From Atopobium sp. (lineage in GTDB: Bacteria > Actinomycetota > Coriobacteriia > Coriobacteriales > Atopobiaceae), in assembly GCA_015258715.1 (NCBI GenBank), contig JABZHR010000009.1, positions 1 through 38,853 on the forward strand: a stretch of DNA of 38,853 nucleotides. The letters are read 5' to 3'. This document shows positions 22,285 through 29,947 of this stretch, piece after piece; within the stretch, counting starts at the first letter, position 1; each line of letters opens with the position of its first letter. Both the position numbers and the translations under genes were made by a program. The notes below the pieces were generated by a model. It made no database searches. It had not been told where the DNA came from and was given only the letters and a program-made list of their open reading frames with translations.

Positions 22285-23984
22285 CAGCTCACTCGTCCCC
22301 CATCAACGGTGTAAACAACATCTGCAATTCCCATGGTAGAAGCCCTGTGAGAGACAAGAACCACGGATTTGCGCTCAGTTTCTTTATCAAGTGAGCGCAA
22401 GATAATAGCCTCGTTTAGGCTGTCTAGGTTACTGGTTGGCTCGTCGAGCAGCATGAGTGGCGCATCATGCAAGAAAGCGCGTGCAAGGCCAATACGCTGA
22501 CGCTCTCCGCCAGAAAGCGAGTCGCCAAGCTCTGCAACGGGCGTATCGTAGCCCTGGGGCAGCGTGGAGATGTACTCGTGAATTGAAGCCTTCTTGCACG
22601 CCTCAACAATCTCTTCATCCGTTGCGTCAAGCTTTGCAATGCGGAGATTGTTCTTAATGGAATCGTGATACAGATGCGTATCCTGCGTCATGTAGCTCTC
22701 AAGATCACGCAGGTTAGAGGTATTAACCTGCTCCAAAGGGGTTCCAGAAATTTCAATGGCACCAGGTGTTGCTGGCCAGAAACGCATCAAAAGTTTTAGC
22801 AGCGTAGACTTGCCTGAGCCGCTCTTTCCCACAATTCCCACGATCTTATCGGTAGGAATATCCACGGAAATGTTGTCTAGAATCTGCTCATCATCGTACG
22901 CAAATGAAAGCTTAGAAACGCGCACACCCTCATAGGAGATGTCTTTTTGACCCACTACATCTTCAACCAGGGGCTGTTCGTCCAAAATATCCAAAACACG
23001 ATTGCCTGCAGCAAACGTACTGGTCAGGGTTGTACCAAGTGCTGCCAAAGCCACAACAGGTCCAAATGAACTCATCAATGCAATGGTGACAATGAAAGCT
23101 TCATTCATAAGAATCTGCTGGTGATAGGCCAAGTAGAACGAACTAAAGAACATGACTAGTGTTGCGGCAAGAATGACCGTTGAGGTGATCGCATCGTTGA
23201 CACCAAATGCCTTCTTAACTGCCTGCTGTCTGTCGCTTAACTGATCAGCAAGCTTACTGGAACTCTCAAGCATTTGAGTGCCCGTGTTGTACTGCAGAAT
23301 CTCGTCAAGACCACGCAGGTTATCAAGGGTAACCGTAGAAAGGTTACCAGCAAGATCTCTTGCCTCAGCAGAGTCTTGCTCGGAGCGTTTAGACATAGCA
23401 AGCGGAATTGCCACGCCAACTACCAGGTAAGAAACAAGTGCAATAACACCCAAAATCCAGTTGGCAGTACCTGCAATAAACCACACCATTACAATGCAGA
23501 ACACAACCGCAATGCAGATAGGCGAGATAGTGTGTGCGTAGAAAACCTCAAGCAGCTCAATGTCTGAGGTAATGACGCTCATCAGGTTGCCCTTATTTTT
23601 GACCTCAAGCTTTGCAGGGGCAAGCTTTCTGAGCGCCGTGAACACACGGTCTCTAATAAGCGCAAGCAGTTTAAACGCAATAAAATGGTTGCATTCCTGC
23701 TCGGCATAGCGCAGCAGACCGCGGACCAGGGCAAACAAAAGCATGCCGCCAAAAAGCAACACCATAGGAGAAGATGAAGCAAAGCCCATAGCGCTGAGCA
23801 GCGCATATGCTCCAAAAATGCTGATGAACGTGGCGGCAAGGTTACCCAAAACGCCCATCAAAATTGCAAGTATCATAAAGCCAGCCAGCGGACGAACCAG
23901 CCCCACCAGCCTCAACATGATGGTGAGCGCACTACGGCGAGAAGTACGTGCAGTTGTGGCGCTGTTCTTAACTTCTGTTTTCAT
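22284..23984 (-). CDS. cydC: ABC exporter half-transporter, CydC-like
   Basis: This 566-residue protein has a six-helix membrane domain (residues 1-310) and an ATPase domain (about 335-566). ATPase motifs are VGKSGSGKST (Walker A), LSGGERQR (signature), LMLLDEPTSNLD (Walker B) and LVSHRAS. The membrane domain, with NKGNLMSVITSDIELLEVFYAHTISP (split: NKGNLMSVITSDIELLE), is that of CydC-type proteins. In E. coli CydDC exports cysteine/glutathione and binds heme, supporting cytochrome bd assembly; the substrate here is unproven. It starts at ATG 23984, overlapping the CydD-like stop by one base (TAATG). Confidence 0.82.
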   Translation of the reverse strand: MKTEVKNSATTARTSRRSALTIMLRLVGLVRPLAGFMILAILMGVLGNLAATFISIFGAYALLSAMGFASSSPMVLLFGGMLLFALVRGLLRYAEQECNHFIAFKLLALIRDRVFTALRKLAPAKLEVKNKGNLMSVITSDIELLEVFYAHTISPICIAVVFCIVMVWFIAGTANWILGVIALVSYLVVGVAIPLAMSKRSEQDSAEARDLAGNLSTVTLDNLRGLDEILQYNTGTQMLESSSKLADQLSDRQQAVKKAFGVNDAITSTVILAATLVMFFSSFYLAYHQQILMNEAFIVTIALMSSFGPVVALAALGTTLTSTFAAGNRVLDILDEQPLVEDVVGQKDISYEGVRVSKLSFAYDDEQILDNISVDIPTDKIVGIVGKSGSGKSTLLKLLMRFWPATPGAIEISGTPLEQVNTSNLRDLESYMTQDTHLYHDSIKNNLRIAKLDATDEEIVEACKKASIHEYISTLPQGYDTPVAELGDSLSGGERQRIGLARAFLHDAPLMLLDEPTSNLDSLNEAIILRSLDKETERKSVVLVSHRASTMGIADVVYTVDGGRVS

Positions 23985-25720
23985 TACGCCTCAACTCCTT
24001 TCACATAATTCTCAAGCTCAGTCTGGGCCCGCGTCATTCGTTTGTACTCGTCATTTGTTGCAAGCAACTCTTGGTGCGTTCCACTTCCAACAACGCGACC
24101 ATGCTGCATAACAACAATCTGATCAGCATTTTTAACGTTTACTAAGCGGTGAGAAATTACCAGCACCATCTTTGTCTGAGCAAGCTGGTGAACCTGCTGC
24201 ATAATAACGTCTTCACTCTCAACATCAATATTTGAAGTAGCTTCATCAAAGATGTACATCTGGCTATTGTGAAGCAGGGCTCTGGCCAGTGCTAATCTCT
24301 GACGCTGACCACCAGACAAGTTGGAGCCCTTCTCGGCAACTGGCGCGTCAAGTCCGCCCAAAGACTTTACGAACTCAGCAAGATTGACCTGTTCAAGGGC
24401 GTGCCAGAGCTGTTCTTCAGTTGCCTCTGGATTACCCATGGCAAGGTTAGAGCGAACGCTTCCCATAAAGAGATGTGCTTGATGACCAATATACGTAACG
24501 TTTTGAAGCAAATTCTGGTCAGAAATGTCTGACAAACTGGTATTTCCAAACAGCACATCGCCAGAATACGAGCGGAGTTTTCCAGTCAGAAGTGCTGCAA
24601 TTGTTGATTTTCCGCAGCCTGACTCTCCTACCAGGGCATTCAAAGAGTTAGCGCGCATTCCAAAAGAAACATTCACCAAGACGGGTTTCTCGCCGTCGTA
24701 AGAGAAAGAGACATTGTGCAAAGCGACATCACTAGAAGCTGGAACGGTCTTGGTACCCTGCTCTCGAACAGGCATATCAAGCAGGTCAAAGATCTTGTCC
24801 GACGCTGCCATACCGTTCATGGCAATGTGGAAATAACTGCCCAAAAGACGCATAGGCAGGAAGAACTCAGCCGAAATCAAAATGACAAAGACGCCTTCCC
24901 ACATTAAGAGGAGGTGGTCATTTACCTGCTGAATTGCAAGAATTGTACCAAGCGCGCTTCCACCAAATGCAACCACGTCCATCACGGTGATGGAGTTGAG
25001 CTGCATGGTTAGAACCTTCATGGTAATACGCCTGAAGTGCTCGGCTTCCTCGTTCATCTGCTTGTGTTTAAAATCGTCAGCCTTGTAAATCTTTGCTGTG
25101 GTCAGACCCTGCAGGTTCTCCAAAAACGTATCGCCAAGCTGCGTATACTGGCCCCAATACTTAGACAAAAGCTTCTTTGCAAACTTCTGGATAAGAACGA
25201 TGGTCATTGGGATGAGCGGAACAAATACCAGCAAAACAATGCCAACTACCGGACTAATAAAAAGCAACGTCAGGAATAATGTCAGTGGCGCCAAAGCTGC
25301 ATAGAAGAACTGTGGTAGATACTGCGCAAAATACGTTTCTAGCTGGTCAACGCCTTCAACTGCCAGCTGAACAATCTCACTGGTCGCATATGAATTTTTA
25401 TACGAGGGACCAAACTCTAAAAGCTTCTGATAGATCTTCTCGCGAAGGGTCTTTTTAACTCTCTTAGCCGCGTAAAAGCTTGTCTTGTGCTGAGCAAGTT
25501 TGCAGAAATACCTAATCACAACAGCAATAAGGCAGAGTGCAATAAACACCAACTGCTCTTCGAGGACAAAATAATCCATGAACAAAGCTTCTATCATTCT
25601 TGCCAGAGAGTACATAAATACAATATTGGCAAGCAGAGCAATCCACTGGTAAAGCACGGTCAAGCCAATGTATTTTTTACTCTCCTCAATAAGGGCAATG
25701 AGGCGTTTGTTGATCATCAT
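23984..25720 (-). CDS. cydD: ABC exporter half-transporter, CydD-like
   Basis: This 578-residue partner has a membrane domain (1-320) followed by an ATPase domain with VGESGCGKST, LSGGQRQR, MYIFDEATSNID and VISHRLVNV. YATSEIVQLAVEGVDQLETY and EFFLPMRLLGSYFHIAMNG are typical of the CydD-like group of Firmicutes and Actinobacteria. It pairs with the CydC-like gene to form a heterodimeric exporter. ATG 25720 is used; only a weak AGAAG precedes it, and a second ATG follows directly. GGCGAGAAACCC occurs at 24683-24694 (reverse), read GEKP in the strand ahead of the Walker A motif. First gene of the operon; the window has no cydA/cydB. Confidence 0.82.
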   Translation of the reverse strand: MMINKRLIALIEESKKYIGLTVLYQWIALLANIVFMYSLARMIEALFMDYFVLEEQLVFIALCLIAVVIRYFCKLAQHKTSFYAAKRVKKTLREKIYQKLLEFGPSYKNSYATSEIVQLAVEGVDQLETYFAQYLPQFFYAALAPLTLFLTLLFISPVVGIVLLVFVPLIPMTIVLIQKFAKKLLSKYWGQYTQLGDTFLENLQGLTTAKIYKADDFKHKQMNEEAEHFRRITMKVLTMQLNSITVMDVVAFGGSALGTILAIQQVNDHLLLMWEGVFVILISAEFFLPMRLLGSYFHIAMNGMAASDKIFDLLDMPVREQGTKTVPASSDVALHNVSFSYDGEKPVLVNVSFGMRANSLNALVGESGCGKSTIAALLTGKLRSYSGDVLFGNTSLSDISDQNLLQNVTYIGHQAHLFMGSVRSNLAMGNPEATEEQLWHALEQVNLAEFVKSLGGLDAPVAEKGSNLSGGQRQRLALARALLHNSQMYIFDEATSNIDVESEDVIMQQVHQLAQTKMVLVISHRLVNVKNADQIVVMQHGRVVGSGTHQELLATNDEYKRMTRAQTELENYVKGVEA

Positions 25721-25800
25721 ATGCAGACTTCTTTCGCTTTTCTTACAAGAAGAATCTTTAGTCCACTAACTGTTTCATTTACTTTACCTGTAGTTTTGTC

Positions 25801-25829
25801 GTTGCATATACGAGTTTGCCTTATGCAAC
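25801..25829. promoter_or_regulatory. Inverted repeat upstream of the CydDC-like operon
   Basis: GTTGCATA (25801-25808) is repeated in reverse as TATGCAAC (25822-25829) with 13 bases between. It lies 81 bases before the CydD-like start, in the 145-base gap behind the acetyltransferase gene. It may be an operator or a weak end signal for that upstream gene. No T-run follows, favouring an operator. Confidence 0.4.
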
Positions 25830-25865
25830 ATTTAAAAACAACACATAAAATAGCGAGAACAACTG

Positions 25866-26414
25866 CTATTTTTGAACACGTTCCCAATCCTCTTTTGTGA
25901 GTACTGAGATACCAAACTGCTCTTCTTTGCCTGTATATTTATTCAAGTCAGTAAAGATTTCTGCTTCTGTAAAGCCACACTTTTGAGCCACTAAAGCAGA
26001 CCTCTTATTACGCTCAAGATATCTAATAATCACCTGGTCAACGCCATGCTCTTCAAATGCATAGGTAGTAAGAGCTTGAGCGCCTTCAGGCGCCAACCCT
26101 TGTCCCCAATAAGGACGACCAATCCAATAGCCAATTTCAGCCTGATGTAACTGCTTTGAGGAATCTTTTGGATCAGGAATTTCTTTAAAATCCAATGACA
26201 TCGAGCCAATTACATGACCAGTCTTCATATCCTTTACGGCATAACAGAACTTCTCGGACAGCACGTTTGCAAGAACCTGCTTGGAATCTTCTAAAGTTTT
26301 GTGAGGTTCCCATCCACAAAGTGGACCAATCTCTGAGTCTTTTGCCAGTTCATAGAGCTCATTGGCATCAGATGCATGCCATGGAATAAGAAACAATCTC
26401 TTAGTGGTAATCAT
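25866..26414 (-). CDS. GNAT-family N-acetyltransferase (RimJ/RimL-like)
   Basis: This 182-residue enzyme transfers an acetyl group from acetyl-CoA to an amine, perhaps an N-terminal Ser/Ala of a protein. ITTKRLFLIPW at the start is the RimL-type opening ('T.RL.L.p'). AEIGYWIGRPYWGQGLAPEGAQ contains the acetyl-CoA-binding Q/RxxGxG/A loop (WGQGLAPE), and NKRSALVAQKCGF is the C-terminal GNAT signature. The ATG at 26414 follows AGAGGGAG, 11 bases after the WYL-regulator stop; longer in-frame starts overlap that gene. Probably co-transcribed with the regulator. Confidence 0.88.
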   Translation of the reverse strand: MITTKRLFLIPWHASDANELYELAKDSEIGPLCGWEPHKTLEDSKQVLANVLSEKFCYAVKDMKTGHVIGSMSLDFKEIPDPKDSSKQLHQAEIGYWIGRPYWGQGLAPEGAQALTTYAFEEHGVDQVIIRYLERNKRSALVAQKCGFTEAEIFTDLNKYTGKEEQFGISVLTKEDWERVQK

Positions 26415-26425
26415 CCAAGCTCCCT

Positions 26426-27406
26426 CTATGTTTGGTAACTCTGAAGAATCCCGCTCAGATACTCTTGATATTTCTGCCTGGTCTTCTTTGGAGCTACCAG
26501 TTCTATATCTGTTCCAAAGGTTGCAAGCCAACCATAAAACGTTGGAGCTTCCATTACAGAAACATGTACATCAGCTGTAGTTCCATCAGAACTTGGATTG
26601 TTCAAAATAATGTTTTTGCCAAAACGGTCGTACACTGAGCACATTACGCGCTCATTGACGCGAAGCGTGACCTCAACAACCTCGCCCGAGTACATGCCAA
26701 AGACGCGCTCTTGATACTTGTCTATATCAAACTGTTTTATTTGTTCGTTAACCGTGGCATCAGCATCAGAAACCTCAAGTCTAAACATGCGATCCACACG
26801 ATAATTGACAAAGTTTTGATGCTTATCATTCCACACAATTAGGTAGTAGAAATCATCAATATATGTAAGCTGAACAGGTGTTTCTTCTCTTACCGGAAGC
26901 TCTTCAATAACCTTATCTTTAAAGCCCTTCTTGCGATACTTAAACGAGACTTTTTTCTTCTGCAAAAGTGCTGTCTGAATAGCATTAAGAGCATAAAACA
27001 CAGACTCATTTTGCGACTTAATACGACCCTCGACATGGATGCGCTTCTTCAGCGTGTCAGAGGTAGACTTTCCACCCAGCTCACCGATAAGACTCACCAG
27101 GTTATTTGCCTTGCGCTCTGTCAAAAACTTTGATGACTGTACGGCGTCTGCCATCAACATAAGTTCCTCGGCCTGAAACTTCCTGGTAGCCAGGCCGTAT
27201 TCAACAGGATGGCGCTGGTAAGACTGAATGTCGTAACCAAAATTCTGCAGCGATTTAATGTCGTCGTAAAGCGTTTTACGCTCCACGCTCAAGCCACGCT
27301 CTGCCAGCTTTTCAATAAGCTGAGGCGTACTTAAACCATGGTCATCATCAGTTTCTTCTTCAAAAATCTGAATGAGATGCAAGCAGCGGGTCTTCTCGCT
27401 TGGCAT
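26426..27406 (-). CDS. WYL-domain transcriptional regulator (DeoR-like HTH)
   Basis: This 326-residue regulator has an N-terminal winged helix (LSTPQLIEKLAERGLSVERK with TLYDDIKSLQNFGYDI, residues 20-70). A WYL domain follows (about 130-230), seen as KKKVSFKYRKK, VQLTYIDDFYYLIVWND and FVNYRVDRM. A C-terminal WCX-type extension has VTLRVNERV and SPTFYGW-like TFYGWLATFG. WYL domains sense nucleic acid or nucleotide ligands in several characterised regulators. ATG 27406 follows GGAGG; the longer frame starting at 27505 crosses a terminator hairpin and is rejected. Its leader is only about 25 bases long below that hairpin (27437-27464), so the hairpin could also act in its control. Confidence 0.87.
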   Translation of the reverse strand: MPSEKTRCLHLIQIFEEETDDDHGLSTPQLIEKLAERGLSVERKTLYDDIKSLQNFGYDIQSYQRHPVEYGLATRKFQAEELMLMADAVQSSKFLTERKANNLVSLIGELGGKSTSDTLKKRIHVEGRIKSQNESVFYALNAIQTALLQKKKVSFKYRKKGFKDKVIEELPVREETPVQLTYIDDFYYLIVWNDKHQNFVNYRVDRMFRLEVSDADATVNEQIKQFDIDKYQERVFGMYSGEVVEVTLRVNERVMCSVYDRFGKNIILNNPSSDGTTADVHVSVMEAPTFYGWLATFGTDIELVAPKKTRQKYQEYLSGILQSYQT

Positions 27407-27431
27407 ACTGCCTCCGAAGTCTAGCTCCAAT

Positions 27432-27464
27432 AAAAAACTCCTGTCCATTTTAGTGGACAGGAGT
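27432..27464 (-). terminator. Terminator after the methyltransferase gene, directly above the WYL regulator
   Basis: ACTCCTGTCCA (27437-27447) pairs perfectly over 11 bases with TGGACAGGAGT (27454-27464). Read leftward it ends in six T. It sits between the methyltransferase stop (27539) and the WYL start (27406), so it could also serve as an attenuator or operator. Confidence 0.85.
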
Positions 27465-27538
27465 CGAGAAGAACGTATGGTCAGAAACTCTTCGGTAAAC
27501 GGCATGAAAGTCGCAGATAAACCCTTTCCAACTGATAT

Positions 27539-28666
27539 TTAGCCCCAAACCTCTTCAGCAATTTCTTTTACAAGCGCAATCTTTGCCCACTGCTCATCTT
27601 CGGTGAGCTTGTTACCAATCTCGCAGCTTGCAAAGCCGCACTGGGGAGAAAGACAGAGGTTCTCCAGAGGTACGTACTGAGCTGCCTCATGAATACGCTC
27701 AATAACCTTGGCTTTCTCTTCCAGCTGGGCGTGCTTGGTGGTGATCAGACCAAGCACAACTTTTTTACCAGCTGGAACAGAAGCCAGGGGCTCAAAGCCA
27801 CCGGAGCGATGATCATCAAATTCTAAGAAGAAAGCGTTTACGTGCTCTTGAGCAAGAAGAGCATCGGCCACATCGTCATAGCCGCCCTCGCAAGCCCAGG
27901 TACTATGGAAGTTGCCACGACAAACGTGCGTGTTAATAGTCAAGTCAGCTGGAGCTGCATCAAGAACGCGGTTATTAATCTCCAAGAGCAGTGCCTTGAT
28001 CCTCTTAAGACCCTCCTGGTCAGCGCCAAAGAAAAGCTCAGCACGTGGGTCAACCAGCACGCCCCATGAGCAGTCATCCAGCTGAAGATTACGACAGCCT
28101 GCAGCATATACCTGCTTAATAAACGCACTGTAGCCAGCAACAATATCTTCAAGAAGATCCTGGTCGTTGGCATAGTACTTGTTAGTCTGCTCGCGATTCA
28201 TGGGCATAATGAACTGCTCAATAAACTGTGCAGGTGCAGGAATAGTAAGCTTGGCAACGGTTGTCTCGTCCTCAAACTGCTGAACAAAGCGGAAGTGTTC
28301 TATAAAGGGATGCTCTTTGGTGAGCTCCACTTTTCCTACGAGGAAGGTGTCATCAATCTCTGCAGTCTCATCGTGGAAAGGAAGTCCAGTATTAGTTGGC
28401 ACATGGCCAATACCTTCGAACGCCCACATAAAATCAAGGTGCCAGGTTGCACGTCTAAACTCACCATCAGTGATGACTTTAAGGCCTGCCTGTTTCTCCT
28501 TTTGGATAAGCTCTGTAATAGCTTTGTCCTCTACTTGCTTGAGCTCGTATGCATCAATCTGACCTTTTTCAAACTGAATACGAGCCTGCTTAAGATTCTC
28601 TGGACGAAGAAAGCTACCAACAACATCAAAGCGATGTGGAGTAGTTTTATCATTTTTGATTGCCAT
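27539..28666 (-). CDS. Cobalamin-independent methionine synthase C-terminal-type protein (YxjG/YxjH family)
   Basis: This 375-residue protein resembles the catalytic half of MetE: FDVVGSFLRPENLKQAR at the start, ITDGEFRRATWHLDF, the substrate segment LQLDDCSWGVLVD, INTHVCRGN with zinc ligands His and Cys, FFLEFDD, and SPQCGFAS with the last zinc Cys. It lacks the N-terminal MetE half, as in Bacillus YxjG/YxjH, which are thought to make methionine from homocysteine with an alternative methyl donor. The methyl donor here is not known. ATG 28666 follows AAGGGG. Monocistronic, ended by the 27432-27464 hairpin. No S-box or other methionine riboswitch was seen in its short leader. Confidence 0.9.
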   Translation of the reverse strand: MAIKNDKTTPHRFDVVGSFLRPENLKQARIQFEKGQIDAYELKQVEDKAITELIQKEKQAGLKVITDGEFRRATWHLDFMWAFEGIGHVPTNTGLPFHDETAEIDDTFLVGKVELTKEHPFIEHFRFVQQFEDETTVAKLTIPAPAQFIEQFIMPMNREQTNKYYANDQDLLEDIVAGYSAFIKQVYAAGCRNLQLDDCSWGVLVDPRAELFFGADQEGLKRIKALLLEINNRVLDAAPADLTINTHVCRGNFHSTWACEGGYDDVADALLAQEHVNAFFLEFDDHRSGGFEPLASVPAGKKVVLGLITTKHAQLEEKAKVIERIHEAAQYVPLENLCLSPQCGFASCEIGNKLTEDEQWAKIALVKEIAEEVWG

Positions 28667-28767
28667 AATGACCCCTTAGAACTGCTTACGAGAAACCAGT
28701 ATGACAATCAGCACTTCACTTGTGAAATACAAATACTTAACTAATTCATATAGCTAAAACCTATATC

Positions 28768-29412
28768 TTAACGTTTACCGTTCCACTCATCTAAGAACTG
28801 GTCAACATACTCATGCATGTACTTCTCGCGAGCTTTTCCTAGCTCTTTGCCACTGCGCGTATTCATCATGTCTGTCAGTAAAAAGAGTTTCTCGTAGAAG
28901 TGGTTGAGCGACGTTGATTTGTGTGAGTGGTACTCCTCGCCGCCCATGTTGAGAGTTGGTGGTTCATCCGGGTCATACATACCGCGGCCATGACTTCCGC
29001 CATAGGCAAAGGTACGTGCGATGCCAACAGCACCAAGCGCGTCCAGGCGATCTGCATCTTGAACACACATACCCTCAAGCGTTGAAGGAACTACCGAGTC
29101 TGTTCCTGAGAAAGAAACCTCATCGATTGCGGTACAAATTGCCTGGATAGTGGCCTCGTCGACAGCATGCTGGCGCAGAAAACCAACGGCCCTATCCTTA
29201 TGCTTATGCGTCTCTGGAGAAAGCTTGATGTCATCAACATCGTGCAAAAGCGCAGCAAGGGCAACAATCTCTTGATTTGCCCCCTCCTCTTGCGCAATTC
29301 TTACAGCCATTTTGTACACACGCAACGTGTGGAAGTAATCGTGGCCACTAAAATCTGTAGAGAAGACCTCTTTTACAAAGTCCAAAGCGTCATCGATAAA
29401 TTTTGAGTTCAT
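28768..29412 (-). CDS. HD-domain phosphohydrolase (YedJ-like)
   Basis: This 214-residue cytosolic protein has the HD order SGHDYFHTLRVYKMA (first His), ALLHDVDDIKL (HD pair) and VQDADRLDALGAVGIART (distal Asp). It contains YHSHKSTSLNHFYEKL near the C-terminus, as in the YedJ/COG1418 group of uncharacterised phosphohydrolases. The substrate is unknown, possibly a nucleotide. ATG 29412 follows GGGGAG; an in-frame start at 29448 lacks a site. It is transcribed leftward, divergent from the surface-protein genes. Confidence 0.87.
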   Translation of the reverse strand: MNSKFIDDALDFVKEVFSTDFSGHDYFHTLRVYKMAVRIAQEEGANQEIVALAALLHDVDDIKLSPETHKHKDRAVGFLRQHAVDEATIQAICTAIDEVSFSGTDSVVPSTLEGMCVQDADRLDALGAVGIARTFAYGGSHGRGMYDPDEPPTLNMGGEEYHSHKSTSLNHFYEKLFLLTDMMNTRSGKELGKAREKYMHEYVDQFLDEWNGKR

Positions 29413-29947
29413 AACTCCCCGCTCAACACATTCAAACGTATCTCTCACGCATTATTTGCGCAGATTGTGCATTCTCTTAACTGTCTTTTTATTAGTGTAC
29501 ACAGTCTCTCTTGCTTGAGAATTTTGAAGCTCAAGTTTCATGAAATTGTTAACTATCCAGCTTCCACTATTCAGTTTCCGCATAACTCACATTTGTCTTA
29601 AAATTTAATACATTTCTATTGCAATTTTTATCCGTTGCACGTTTATGACAAATGTCGAGAAAATCGTTAAAAATAGAGCAATTTAAATGCCATTTTTCAA
29701 CGTACCAAATATTTTGATTAAATTATTTATATAACATGAGACGAAGACGTTTTTTGAAATGTGTTCAAACTATAAAAATCGCTGGTTGAGCTAACAATTT
29801 TTACCAAAATAATAGATAATTATCTATACAAAAAATGCTCTGAATATGTGTCATTTATCTCTATCGTGCTTATCGTGATGCATCACTTTCAGCGCAAGAT
29901 TTAATTGCAAATTTTGTTGGGGTATTCACTATTTGTTAGGGGTAGGT
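29413..29947. promoter_or_regulatory. Long AT-rich upstream region of the surface-protein operon
   Basis: This 535-base gap has no gene. It contains ACATTTGTC (29589-29597) mirrored by GACAAATGT (29647-29655), a perfect 16-bp palindrome ATAGATAATTATCTAT (29812-29827), a short tandem TATCGTG (29862 and 29871), and a perfect 12-bp palindrome GTGATGCATCAC (29875-29886) about 60 bases before the start. These are candidate operators for the large surface genes. No -35/-10 pair is convincing. Confidence 0.5.

Larger units (their letters stand above)
4020..24694. repeat. Dispersed 12-mer GGCGAGAAACCC, eight exact copies
   Basis: Exact copies on the + strand: 4020-4031, 7229-7240, 15627-15638, 18543-18554. 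On the - strand: 7508-7519, 10409-10420, 18567-18578, 24683-24694. Near-copies (10-11 of 12) lie at 5190, 5912, 7487, 16826 and 21917. Five exact copies are intergenic (terminators, a start site, a convergent gap) and three are coding. A given 12-mer is expected about 0.005 times in a window of this size counting both strands, so this is a real family. No copies were seen in the surface-protein genes. Confidence 0.9.

Noticed and set aside
5621..25771. Shared 13-mer TAGTCCACTAACT at 5621 and 25759, both in promoter regions
   Set aside because: In a window this size about 20 chance matches of 13 bases are expected between any two places and strands, so one pair is not evidence of a shared operator.
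29933..29947. TTG start at 29933 for the first surface protein
   Set aside because: It has no ribosome site and would add five residues before the signal peptide; ATG 29948 with AGGGG upstream fits better.
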